In this document: positions 1 through 5,936 of the stretch, in pieces
How positions within the stretch are numbered: position 1 is the first letter of the stretch
How the letters are laid out: each line of letters starts with the position of its first letter
From: Flavobacteriaceae bacterium UBA6268
Lineage (GTDB): Bacteria; Bacteroidota; Bacteroidia; Flavobacteriales; Flavobacteriaceae
DNA length: 12,860 nt
Assembly: GCA_002440705.1 (NCBI GenBank)
Contig: DJVA01000056.1
Location: 1 to 12,860 of the forward strand
Direction: 5' to 3'
The notes under the pieces: generated by a model
Seen by the model: only the letters and a program-made list of their open reading frames with translations
What the model was told of the DNA's origin: nothing
The model's database searches: none
Position numbers and translations under genes: made by a program

Positions 1-1
1 A

Positions 2-100
2 CAGGCGGAGATCGACATCTCAGGGCTCTCCACTGCCACCTATATGGTCATCATAGAGGGCCAGCAAGGCTCGCTGACAAAACAGCTCGTCAAAGAATAG
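2..100 (+). CDS. C-terminal end of a T9SS cargo protein (type A-like sorting tail), 5' part outside the window
   Basis: The open frame runs in from the left edge and ends at a TAG at 98-100, giving 32 residues. They include IDISGLSTATYMV, then a glycine turn and LTKQLVKE at the end. This is the shape of the type A C-terminal sorting domain of the type IX secretion system: a hydrophobic 'I-D-L-S-x-L-x-x-G-x-Y' strand, a turn, then a short basic last strand. In the family this tail carries an already exported protein through the outer membrane and is cut off when the cargo is attached to the surface or released. Only the tail is visible, so the cargo's function is unknown. I count 53% G+C in 1-100, richer than the genes just downstream. 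The assignment rests on a short motif and is likely rather than certain. Confidence 0.7.
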   Translation, partial: QAEIDISGLSTATYMVIIEGQQGSLTKQLVKE

Positions 101-120
101 TTTGGAACCCTTTAATTATA

Positions 121-158
121 AAAACCCTTTCTCCAAAAGAGAGAGGGTTTTTTTATTT
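121..158 (+). terminator. Rho-independent terminator after the T9SS cargo gene
   Basis: A 13-base stem pairs 121-133 with 139-151 around a 5-base loop (CAAAA), with one G:U pair. It begins 20 bases after the stop at 100. The right arm runs straight into a T-rich tract (148-157). The left arm begins with A's, so the hairpin could also work weakly on the other strand, but no gene ends there. Confidence 0.85.
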
Positions 159-177
159 CAAATAGCATAGGAACCCT

Positions 178-185
178 TATTTTTG
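178..185 (+). promoter_or_regulatory. Bacteroidota -7 box (TATTTTTG) for the DoxX-alkB pair
   Basis: TATTTTTG fits TAnnTTTG exactly and lies 12 bases before the ATG at 198. No clear TTG lies 17-23 bases upstream, so only the -7 element is supported. Because this box overlaps the possible TTG start at 183, it favours the ATG at 198 as the true start. Confidence 0.5.
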
Positions 186-197
186 AAAAAAAACTAT

Positions 198-548
198 ATG
201 ATCCCTTGGCACCAATACTTGATGGGAATTTTTTTTGTTATAGCAGGTTTTTTTCATATCCAGAAACCTCAAATTTATGAACGCATCATGCCGCCGTACA
301 TCCCATCGCATAAGACAGTGATCCTCATTACAGGAATCCTGGAAATGATTGCGGGATTTCTGCTCATGAATCAGGAGAGTAGCACCATTGCTGCTTGGGG
401 CATTATCGTTATGCTGATTTGTTTCTTGCCGGTGCATGCGTATATGTTACAAGAAGAAAAAGCATCGCTCAAACTTCCCAAATGGGTGTTGGTGTTGCGA
501 ATTCCATTACAATTTGCAATAATGTATTGGGCGTATCAGTATGCATGA
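198..548 (+). CDS. DoxX-like small integral membrane protein
   Basis: A protein of 116 residues, almost entirely hydrophobic, with four predicted transmembrane helices. These are roughly residues 4-20 (YLMGIFFVIAGFFHI), 41-57, 63-80 and the last 20. A short cytosolic or periplasmic stretch with proline and tyrosine (IMPPYIP) lies after the first helix. This is the layout of the small DoxX/MauE-like family of four-helix membrane proteins, whose biochemical role is mostly undefined; some members are linked to redox processes. A TTG at 183 would add five residues, but it lies inside a promoter-like TATTTTTG, so I chose the ATG at 198. The stop overlaps the start of the alkB-like gene by 8 bases, so the two are probably co-transcribed and translationally coupled. 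No catalytic residues can be named. Confidence 0.75.
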   Translation: MIPWHQYLMGIFFVIAGFFHIQKPQIYERIMPPYIPSHKTVILITGILEMIAGFLLMNQESSTIAAWGIIVMLICFLPVHAYMLQEEKASLKLPKWVLVLRIPLQFAIMYWAYQYA

Positions 549-1191
549 CTTGGATCCATTCATCAAGGAAAACAAAGCCTCTAAAATACGGCTGCCCCTT
601 AAAGCTGCTACAATCCATTATTATCCTAAATTCATTCCGAAAGTCACTGCTTCAAGGTATTTTGAAACACTTTTAAATAGCACCGCTTGGCAACAGGATT
701 CCATCAAACTTTTTGGTAAAACACATCCGCAACCACGACTTACAGCGATGTATGGCATGGAAGGAAATACGTATTCCTATTCTGGAATCACCATGCATCC
801 TAAGCCTTTTGAAGAAATCCATTTCACCATTAAAGAAGCTCTGGAAAAAGTTTGCAACATTGATTTCACTACAGTACTGCTCAATTTATACCGCAATGGT
901 AACGACAGTAATGGTTGGCACAGTGACGATGAGAAGGAACTGGGCAGACAACCCACGATTGCATCATTGAGTTTTGGTGCAGATAGGATTTTTCAGTTGA
1001 AAGAAAAAGCTTGTTCCCAAAGTACTTTTAAATTAACCTTGGCCCATGGGAGTTTACTATTGATGCAAGGAGAAACACAACATAAGTGGCTTCATCAGTT
1101 ACCCAAATCGAAAAGGATTCAACAGCCACGAATTAACCTTACTTTCCGTAGGATATTCCAGACCAATGGTTCCGTTCCTTCAAAAAAATAA
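541..1191 (+). CDS. alkB: AlkB-family 2-oxoglutarate/Fe(II)-dependent dioxygenase (alkylated DNA repair)
   Basis: A cytosolic protein of 216 residues with the full active-site pattern of the AlkB/ALKBH2-3 family. Members remove methyl groups from N1-methyladenine and N3-methylcytosine by oxidation, using Fe(II), O2 and 2-oxoglutarate and releasing formaldehyde. PRLTAMYG (65-72) matches the substrate-loop motif PRLTAWYG. NGWHSDDE holds iron ligands H127 and D129. The third ligand is best placed at H185 in LHQLP, and PRINLTFRR provides the 2-oxoglutarate arginines R197 and R203. The length fits the ALKBH2-like bacterial type. It starts 8 bases inside the upstream DoxX-like gene. Its last 53 bases overlap the convergent DoxX-like gene, and the R203 codon lies inside that overlap. 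Substrate choice (DNA or RNA, single or double strand) cannot be read from sequence. No Ada-type regulator is nearby. Confidence 0.9.
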   Translation: MHDLDPFIKENKASKIRLPLKAATIHYYPKFIPKVTASRYFETLLNSTAWQQDSIKLFGKTHPQPRLTAMYGMEGNTYSYSGITMHPKPFEEIHFTIKEALEKVCNIDFTTVLLNLYRNGNDSNGWHSDDEKELGRQPTIASLSFGADRIFQLKEKACSQSTFKLTLAHGSLLLMQGETQHKWLHQLPKSKRIQQPRINLTFRRIFQTNGSVPSKK

Positions 1192-1534
1192 TTCCTAAAA
1201 GGAAAAAAACCACGATCTCAAAAACCAAGTGAATGTATAAGTGATTAACCAGCACCAAAAAGGAGAGCACGAGCATTACCATAGAGGTTAAGAGTACCGA
1301 TTGTTTAGGCCGAATATTACTCAACAACATAAGTCCGGAAAAAAACTCAACGAAGGGCAAAAAACTTCCGATTAAAATCCAAAAAGTTTCAGGCATCCCA
1401 AAAAATCCCATGGTTTCCATTACGTAATCCGTAAAATTGGAAATAAAGATAATTTTCATTAACCCGTGAAGGGCTACAAGGAGCCCTGTTGCATATCTCA
1501 CTAAATTGAACGGGGCCATACCACGCTTAATCAT
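1139..1534 (-). CDS. DoxX family membrane protein
   Basis: A protein of 131 residues with four hydrophobic helices: about residues 9-30 (LVRYATGLLVALHGLMKIIF), 48-71, 78-97 and 102-118. This is the standard DoxX fold. The first helix with its R-x-x-x-G-x-x-x-x-x-H-G pattern and the G-F-F-G-M-P stretch before helix 2 are typical of the family. The function of most DoxX proteins is not settled; they are often tied to redox or thiol homeostasis at the membrane. The ATG at 1534 is favoured by a good promoter ending 22 bases before it; M6 (1519) is an alternative. Its 3' end overlaps the opposite-strand alkB-like gene by 53 bases. It lies 154 bases after the nuclease gene on the same strand but has its own promoter. 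Confidence 0.8.
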   Translation of the reverse strand: MIKRGMAPFNLVRYATGLLVALHGLMKIIFISNFTDYVMETMGFFGMPETFWILIGSFLPFVEFFSGLMLLSNIRPKQSVLLTSMVMLVLSFLVLVNHLYIHLVFEIVVFFLLGIIFLKERNHWSGISYGK

Positions 1535-1556
1535 TTCTTTTTTCTTAAAACGGGCG

Positions 1557-1586
1557 CAAAACTATTCATTTTTTATGCATCCACAA
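1557..1586 (-). promoter_or_regulatory. Bacteroidota promoter for the minus-strand DoxX gene
   Basis: On the minus strand TTG (1586-1584) is followed after 19 bases by TAGTTTTG (1564-1557). Both parts of the Bacteroidota consensus and their spacing fit. The box ends 22 bases before the ATG at 1534, predicting a very short leader. Confidence 0.6.
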
Positions 1587-1661
1587 TGGGAGTTTTACCA
1601 TAAAAACCTGGTTGTTAATAACTTTCCAGAAAATTGAATCTTTAAATGACGAACGGTACGT

Positions 1662-1684
1662 TTTCTTAAGAAGATTTTAAGAAA
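1662..1684 (-). other. Weak A+T hairpin just after the nuclease gene
   Basis: TTTCTTAA (1662-1669) and TTAAGAAA (1677-1684) form a perfect 8-base inverted repeat with a 7-base loop, starting 4 bases past the nuclease stop on the minus strand. It has little G+C and no following T-run, so it is at best a weak terminator or an mRNA 3' end stabiliser. Confidence 0.3.
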
Positions 1685-1688
1685 CGGG

Positions 1689-2468
1689 TTATTCAAAAAC
1701 ACCATTGAGCAATTTCGCCAAGCGAATGCCCGCCTTTTGAATTTGATCCCGAACGGTATTGGTATAGCGGTACATGTATTGATAACCCAGTTTTTCACCC
1801 ACTTTCGTATGGGCATACACATCCATACAGAGGGTTCTGCTTTCGTACATCCAATCTTCCAAGGTGCCCTTCTGTATTTCTTCCAGTTCTGTATTTGTGA
1901 GCTTTTTGGTATTTTGGGCCAATTCAGAATAGGACATTCCGTATTTTTCGATGATTTTTTCGTCCCAAACCCAGTGCAGGTTTACCCCTTCGTCGAACCA
2001 CTGCACCTGAAAAGTATTTCCTCCTTTGTCTTCGGCCAGTCCCACATGCAACGGTTGGTGCAGATCACCCATAAAATGCACCAACAATTTTAGATAGAAG
2101 GTTTTTTCATCTTTTGAGCTTTCAGGGGTTTTCAATACTTCAAGGCATTTGTCAATAGCTACCATGATATCCCCTTTTGGGCTTTTGGGGGAGTTCGCAT
2201 AGGTACTGTCGAACGGAAAGTTTACGTAATGCCAAGGGGCAAACGACTTGTAACGATCGTCGCTGCGAATCTCGTCGGCATAGGTAGACACAAAAGCCAG
2301 GGATTGCCCGTCCAGCAAATCGCTAATTTCCTTTTTGGCCTTTTCAGTTAGGTAGGTTTCCGCAATGGCACCCGTGGCCCTATGTCCTGTGGGACCCCAA
2401 TCTTCTGGCATAAAAGAAAGCGTCGTCAAAGCAACTAAAATCAATGCAAAGTATTTGAGTGTGCACAT
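1689..2468 (-). CDS. Secreted S1/P1-type zinc-dependent nuclease
   Basis: A protein of 259 residues from the ATG at 2468. It opens with a signal peptide (MCTLKYFALILVALTTL) and continues with the whole trinuclear zinc site of the S1/P1 nuclease family. In numbering from the upstream ATG at 2495 these residues are W33, H38, D74, H89, H140, D144, H150, H174 and D178. The spacings of W-H, D-H, H-D-H and H-D match those known for P1 nuclease. Family members cleave single-stranded DNA and RNA and often act as 3'-nucleotidases, so this one probably scavenges nucleic acids in the periplasm or outside the cell. The zinc-binding tryptophan is normally at or near the mature N-terminus, which fits cleavage just before it. 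The start at 2495 would lie upstream of the promoter box at 2492-2485, so 2468 is preferred. The gene is divergent from the alpha/beta hydrolase. Confidence 0.92.
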   Translation of the reverse strand: MCTLKYFALILVALTTLSFMPEDWGPTGHRATGAIAETYLTEKAKKEISDLLDGQSLAFVSTYADEIRSDDRYKSFAPWHYVNFPFDSTYANSPKSPKGDIMVAIDKCLEVLKTPESSKDEKTFYLKLLVHFMGDLHQPLHVGLAEDKGGNTFQVQWFDEGVNLHWVWDEKIIEKYGMSYSELAQNTKKLTNTELEEIQKGTLEDWMYESRTLCMDVYAHTKVGEKLGYQYMYRYTNTVRDQIQKAGIRLAKLLNGVFE

Positions 2469-2484
2469 TACGTTTGGATTTCCA

Positions 2485-2492
2485 CAAAGATA
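2485..2492 (-). promoter_or_regulatory. -7 box (TATCTTTG) for the nuclease gene
   Basis: TATCTTTG on the minus strand fits TAnnTTTG and ends 16 bases before the ATG at 2468. The -33 element is weak: only a TTA lies about 23 bases upstream. It implies transcription starts downstream of the alternative ATG at 2495, which decides the gene start. Confidence 0.5.
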
Positions 2493-2568
2493 CAACCTGA
2501 AGGTAAAGTCTCGGTTAATTTATGGCAAAAGATGATACGATTGTAGCGCATTAACCGTTTTCTTTACA

Positions 2569-2576
2569 TACATTTA
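2569..2576 (+). promoter_or_regulatory. Near-consensus -7 box (TACATTTA) for the alpha/beta hydrolase
   Basis: TACATTTA differs from TAnnTTTG only at the last base and lies 14 bases before the TTG start at 2591. A TTG at 2541-2543 is 25 bases upstream, slightly too far. The position matches other promoters in the window, but this call is tentative. Confidence 0.3.
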
Positions 2577-2590
2577 AAAAAACAAACGCC

Positions 2591-3511
2591 TTGAAATCGC
2601 TATTTATTTGCTTCCTGTTACTCCCCATCTTGTCAATGGCCCAAGAACGAAATTCCAGGGACATTAGTGTTTCGCCTTTTATTGATGGGACCATTATGGT
2701 TCCTGCCGATTCCAAAACACCGCCTTTGGCCATACTCATAGGAGGCTCTGGTCCTACCGATAGGAATGGGAACCAACAAATGATGAAAAACAACTCACTC
2801 AAATTTTTGGCAGAAGGGCTTTACGATAAGGGCATCGCCTCGTTTCGTTATGACAAGCGCATTTTGAAACAGCTTAAAGATGGGACCTTGAAAGAAGAAA
2901 GCATCCGTTTTGATGACTTTATCAAGGATGCGATGGATGTTGTTGACTATTTCAAAAGATCGAAAGCGTTTTCAAAAATTATCGTCATTGGTCATAGCCA
3001 AGGTTCGCTGGTAGGTATGGTTGCTGCCAAGGGCCGTGCCGATGGTTTTGTGTCCATTGCTGGAGCTGGGCAAGAGATCGATGACGTAATTGTAGATCAG
3101 CTTAAAAGGCAAGCACCAGGGTTAGTAGAAAGTGCCCGTTTATCTTTTGACGACCTGAGGGCCAATGGAATTGCCATTAACTATAGTCCTGGGTTGGCAT
3201 CGATTTTTAGGCCCGAAATTCAACCTTTCCTGATTACTTGGATGCGTTACAACCCACAAGAAAGCATTAAACTTTTGGACATCCCTGTATTGCTCATCAA
3301 CGGGGATCGAGATTTGCAGGTAGACGTTGCGGAAGCTGAGAAATTGAAAGAAGCCCAACCGAATGCACAATTGGAAATTATTCCCAACATGAATCACATA
3401 TTTAAGGAGTTGGGTGAAGACGATATGGACAACAGCAAAACCTACAACGAACCCAACTTACCTGTGGTACCGCAACTCGTTGAAGTGATTTCCCGTTTCA
3501 TTCTTCAATAA
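2591..3511 (+). CDS. Secreted alpha/beta-fold serine hydrolase (esterase/acyl-peptidase-like)
   Basis: A protein of 306 residues starting at TTG. The start is chosen because it gives a clean signal peptide (MKSLFICFLLLPILSMAQ, cut near residue 18); the next ATG (residue 16) would lose it. The body is an alpha/beta hydrolase. It has an oxyanion-loop region GGSGPTDRNGN (51-61), the nucleophile elbow GHSQGS with S136, the acid D241 in NGDRDLQV and the base H269 in NMNHIFK. The DRNGN loop and R-Y-D-K-R stretch (86-90) resemble the BAAT/dienelactone-hydrolase-like hydrolases common in Bacteroidota. The site is likely periplasmic. The substrate is unknown; a short-chain ester or acyl-peptide is a guess from the fold alone. 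The lipoprotein gene begins 33 bases downstream on the same strand and may share its transcript. Confidence 0.85.
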   Translation: MKSLFICFLLLPILSMAQERNSRDISVSPFIDGTIMVPADSKTPPLAILIGGSGPTDRNGNQQMMKNNSLKFLAEGLYDKGIASFRYDKRILKQLKDGTLKEESIRFDDFIKDAMDVVDYFKRSKAFSKIIVIGHSQGSLVGMVAAKGRADGFVSIAGAGQEIDDVIVDQLKRQAPGLVESARLSFDDLRANGIAINYSPGLASIFRPEIQPFLITWMRYNPQESIKLLDIPVLLINGDRDLQVDVAEAEKLKEAQPNAQLEIIPNMNHIFKELGEDDMDNSKTYNEPNLPVVPQLVEVISRFILQ

Positions 3512-3518
3512 AAATTAG

Positions 3519-3526
3519 CATCTTTG
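3519..3526 (+). promoter_or_regulatory. Near-consensus -7 box (CATCTTTG) before the lipoprotein gene
   Basis: CATCTTTG differs from TAnnTTTG at the first base and lies 18 bases before the ATG at 3545, in the 33-base gap after the hydrolase. No TTG is suitably placed upstream. If real, it gives the lipoprotein an internal promoter; otherwise the two genes form one operon. Confidence 0.25.
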
Positions 3527-3544
3527 CCATCGTAAAATTATGGT

Positions 3545-4234
3545 ATGAGATTTTTTATTCTATTTGTGCTGGTGTTGCTTTTAGGGTGCCATTCATCCAG
3601 TAATGAAATGCAACTTACCGGGGAGGTGAGTGGACTCCGGAAAGGAATGTTGCTGTTACAAAAAATTGAAGATACTTTATGGGTCTCGGTCGATTCCATA
3701 AGGGTAGATGGTAAAGCAGTGTTCCACTTCAACACCGAGATCGAAAGTCCGGAGGTGTATTACCTTACCATGCGCTTCGATGATAGCATTCAAACCGAAA
3801 AAAGAATTCCATTCTTTGCAGAAGCATCCCACATTACCTTGAATTCAAAATTGAAAAATTACGAAATCGAAAGTAAGGTTTTGGGCTCGGTAAACCAAGA
3901 AAAATGGGAAACCTACAAATTGTTGATGAAGCGCTACAATGACAAAAACCTTGAGCTGATTGAAAAGCATTTCAACGCCATGAAAGAGGGTCAGGATTCG
4001 TTAGCTACCGCTTATGAAGCACAGCGGAACAAATTAATCGCTTCAAGATACCTGGCCACCGTAAATTTTGCCAAAAACCAAAGCGATTATGAAATTGCAC
4101 CGTATTTGATGCTTACGGAAGTATACGACGCTAATATCAAATACCACGACACCATTTATAAACTTTTGACCCCAAAAATAAAAGACTCCAAATACGGGAA
4201 AGCACTGGAGTCCTTTATAAAAGCGTATAAATAG
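3545..4234 (+). CDS. DUF4369-like lipoprotein without a thioredoxin domain
   Basis: A protein of 229 residues with a type II signal peptide and lipobox LLLGC (C15), so it should be lipidated and held in the inner or outer membrane facing the periplasm. Residues 23-115 form a beta-rich domain (LTGEVSGLRKGMLLLQ, D-S-I-R-V-D-G-K-A-V-F-H-F) like DUF4369. DUF4369 is the N-terminal domain of many Bacteroidota thiol-disulfide proteins. Residues 120-229 are helical and charged. C15 is the only cysteine, so there is no CxxC redox motif and the usual C-terminal thioredoxin domain is absent. It therefore cannot be a thiol oxidoreductase itself. Its role is unknown; a binding or accessory function is possible. 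Its stop is 3 bases from the stop of the convergent 88-residue gene. Confidence 0.75.
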   Translation: MRFFILFVLVLLLGCHSSSNEMQLTGEVSGLRKGMLLLQKIEDTLWVSVDSIRVDGKAVFHFNTEIESPEVYYLTMRFDDSIQTEKRIPFFAEASHITLNSKLKNYEIESKVLGSVNQEKWETYKLLMKRYNDKNLELIEKHFNAMKEGQDSLATAYEAQRNKLIASRYLATVNFAKNQSDYEIAPYLMLTEVYDANIKYHDTIYKLLTPKIKDSKYGKALESFIKAYK

Positions 4235-4237
4235 TTC

Positions 4238-4504
4238 TTAGAGGGCGTTGATCTTATCGATTAACTTACGACCACGCGTTTCCAATTCTTGGTTAATAGC
4301 CTTAAAATGTGCCTTCTTGTTTTCCACAGAATGGTCGTTTACCTTATGGATAAGGTCGTCAAAAACTTCGATGGCCTCATCGATGATTTTTTCGGATTCC
4401 TTGGTTCCCTTATCGGGATTGGTTATTTCCCAAATGTACACCGCGTCGATGATGTCGCCCAGTACATAGTTAATATCTTTCTTTAAATCGCGTTTGCTTG
4501 CCAT
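4238..4504 (-). CDS. Conserved-looking small cytosolic protein of unknown function
   Basis: A protein of 88 residues, highly charged and probably all helical, with no signal peptide, membrane segment or cysteine. It reads as three helices: KKDINYVLGDIIDAVYIWEI (8-27), ESEKIIDEAIEVFDDLIHKV (36-55) and KKAHFKAINQELETRGRKLI (63-82). I do not recognise a named family. Similar short 'MASKRDLKKDIN-' proteins seem familiar from Flavobacteriaceae genomes, but this is from memory and unsearched. Coding status is supported by clean start and stop positions, a TAnnTTTG box 16 bases upstream, a regular amphipathic pattern and convergence with the lipoprotein at a 3-base gap. It lies 40 bases after manA on the same strand but appears to have its own promoter. 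Confidence 0.7.
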   Translation of the reverse strand: MASKRDLKKDINYVLGDIIDAVYIWEITNPDKGTKESEKIIDEAIEVFDDLIHKVNDHSVENKKAHFKAINQELETRGRKLIDKINAL

Positions 4505-4520
4505 GTGTTGTAAATTTTAG

Positions 4521-4528
4521 CAAAAGTA
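4521..4528 (-). promoter_or_regulatory. -7 box (TACTTTTG) for the 88-residue gene
   Basis: TACTTTTG on the minus strand fits TAnnTTTG and ends 16 bases before the ATG at 4504. It lies in the 40-base gap after manA. There is no TTG at the right distance upstream, so the -33 element is not supported. Confidence 0.45.
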
Positions 4529-4544
4529 GCACATTTCGATTGTT

Positions 4545-5519
4545 TTAGGGTACGTAAATTTCCAAAATCGTCATTCCTTGGGTGTCGATGGCTACTTCTT
4601 TTAAGGCGGCAGGGAGCAGCAAGGTCTCTCCATATTCCAACGAAACGGAATGCTTTCCTGAGCTAACAAAACCTGCTCCCCCAACGCACATATACACCAC
4701 AAACGAATCGATACCTCTGTAAGACTTTTTTACCGAGTGGCTCAATTCAAGTTTTGAAGTCACAAAATAAGGCGATTCGCACAGTACCACAGACTCGTTG
4801 AGAGCGTTGCGATACGAAAGTGTTGCGTGGTGTTCTGAAAAATCAATGACCTCCAATGCCTCCTCGGTATGTAATTGCCGCATCTGCCCATGGTCATCGG
4901 GCCGATTCCAATCGTAAATTCGATAGGTAATATCTGATGTTTGCTGAATTTCTGCCAGCAAAATACCGCCTCCTATAGCATGTACGGTTCCAGGGGCGAT
5001 AAAAAATGCGTCCCCTTTTGTTACGGGCACTTCTTTCAAAAGATCCGTAAGCATCCCTTCCGAAAGTTTTTTTAAATACCCTTTTTTATCAATTGGTTGA
5101 TTAAATCCTAAGATTAGGCGGGATTTTTCATCGGCCTGAAGGATGTACCACATTTCGGTTTTTCCAAAACTTTGATGGCGTTGCATGGCAATGCCATCGT
5201 CAGGATGTAATTGCACAGAGAGGTCTTGGGCCGCATCGATAAATTTAAAAAGCAAAGGAAATGTTTCCCCAAACCGTTTGGCCACCTTTTCGCCCAACAG
5301 ATGTGCTCCAAAATCCCTGATCAAAAAATCAAGGGGTTTTCCTTTGAAATTCCCATTGGAAACAACCGAAACATAGCCTTCAACTCCCGATAATTCCCAA
5401 CTTTCACCCAACCGTCCACTTCCTTGTTTGTTGAGCATACGTACCAACTTTTCACCGCCCCAAACTTTCTTTAAAAGTTGGGGATAGCATTTGATAGGAT
5501 ATAAAGATTGATGCTCCAA
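4545..5519 (-). CDS. manA: Mannose-6-phosphate isomerase, class I
   Basis: A protein of 324 residues, the short bacterial form of type I phosphomannose isomerase (cupin fold, zinc-dependent). It interconverts fructose 6-phosphate and mannose 6-phosphate, feeding GDP-mannose and polysaccharide synthesis or mannose use. Zinc ligands are visible: Q103 and H105 in SVQLHPDD, E122 in KTEMWYIL and H180 in APGTVHAIGGG. The catalytic arginine is R200 in ITYRIYDWNRP. The N-terminal W-G-G (20-22) and G-E-S-W-E-L-S (38-44) are also typical. Residues 255-324 form the second, partly degenerate cupin. It is the third gene of the idi-queD-manA run, 9 bases after queD, and is therefore almost certainly co-transcribed. 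No sugar genes lie next to it, so the pathway branch it serves is not shown by context. Confidence 0.93.
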   Translation of the reverse strand: MEHQSLYPIKCYPQLLKKVWGGEKLVRMLNKQGSGRLGESWELSGVEGYVSVVSNGNFKGKPLDFLIRDFGAHLLGEKVAKRFGETFPLLFKFIDAAQDLSVQLHPDDGIAMQRHQSFGKTEMWYILQADEKSRLILGFNQPIDKKGYLKKLSEGMLTDLLKEVPVTKGDAFFIAPGTVHAIGGGILLAEIQQTSDITYRIYDWNRPDDHGQMRQLHTEEALEVIDFSEHHATLSYRNALNESVVLCESPYFVTSKLELSHSVKKSYRGIDSFVVYMCVGGAGFVSSGKHSVSLEYGETLLLPAALKEVAIDTQGMTILEIYVP

Positions 5520-5528
5520 GAAAAATTT

Positions 5529-5936
5529 TTAACCAGAATAAACCACGTAATTACGGGGTGTTTCGTAAAGTTTTATTTCGAGGCCGTATTTGGCATCAAT
5601 TTTTTTTCGCAATTTGTTCCAAACCACCAAGGCAATGTTTTCGACGGTAGGATTCAATGTTTTAAACTCTGGGACTTCCAGGTTCAGGTTTTTATGATCC
5701 AATGCGTCTTCCACCTCCTCTTTAATGATTTGCTTCAGAACATCCAAATTAATCAAGAAACCGGTTTCGGGGTCAATTTTTCCAGTGATTCCCACTTCCA
5801 ATTCGTAATTATGCCCATGATAATTGGGGTTGCTGCACTTTCCAAAAACTTCTTTGTTTTTCGCGTCGCTCCAATCCTTTCGGAATAAGCGGTGTGCCGC
5901 ATTGAAATGTGCTTTGCGATAAATAGTCAAACTCAT
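5529..5936 (-). CDS. queD: 6-pyruvoyl-tetrahydropterin synthase / QueD family enzyme
   Basis: A protein of 135 residues, full length for the family, which acts as a multimer in the cytosol. H15 (FNAAHRL), H40 and H42 (YHGHNY) bind zinc. C34, D80 and H81 (ALDHKNLN) form the catalytic triad, and E125 (YETPRN) should anchor the pterin. PTVEN (96-100) is a family signature. QueD makes 6-carboxytetrahydropterin from dihydroneopterin triphosphate on the way to queuosine in tRNA. The related PTPS makes 6-pyruvoyl-tetrahydropterin for tetrahydrobiopterin. The catalytic loop here, C-S-N-P-N-Y-H-G-H, has the longer spacing seen in animal PTPS (C-N-N-P-N-G-H-G-H), so the product is less certain than the fold. 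The ATG overlaps the idi stop by 4 bases (ATGA), indicating translational coupling. Confidence 0.9.
   Translation of the reverse strand: MSLTIYRKAHFNAAHRLFRKDWSDAKNKEVFGKCSNPNYHGHNYELEVGITGKIDPETGFLINLDVLKQIIKEEVEDALDHKNLNLEVPEFKTLNPTVENIALVVWNKLRKKIDAKYGLEIKLYETPRNYVVYSG

Noticed and set aside
1595..1822. Minus-strand open frame of 75 codons overlapping the nuclease 3' end
   Set aside because: It is mostly out-of-frame nuclease sequence plus the weak hairpin region, with no family pattern.
2469..2495. Longer start of the nuclease at 2495
   Set aside because: It would place the start codon upstream of the TATCTTTG promoter box and put nine extra residues before a good signal peptide.
5508..5888. 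Plus-strand open frame of 126 codons opposite the pterin synthase gene
   Set aside because: The minus strand holds every catalytic residue of the PTPS/QueD family, and the plus frame has no recognisable features or promoter.
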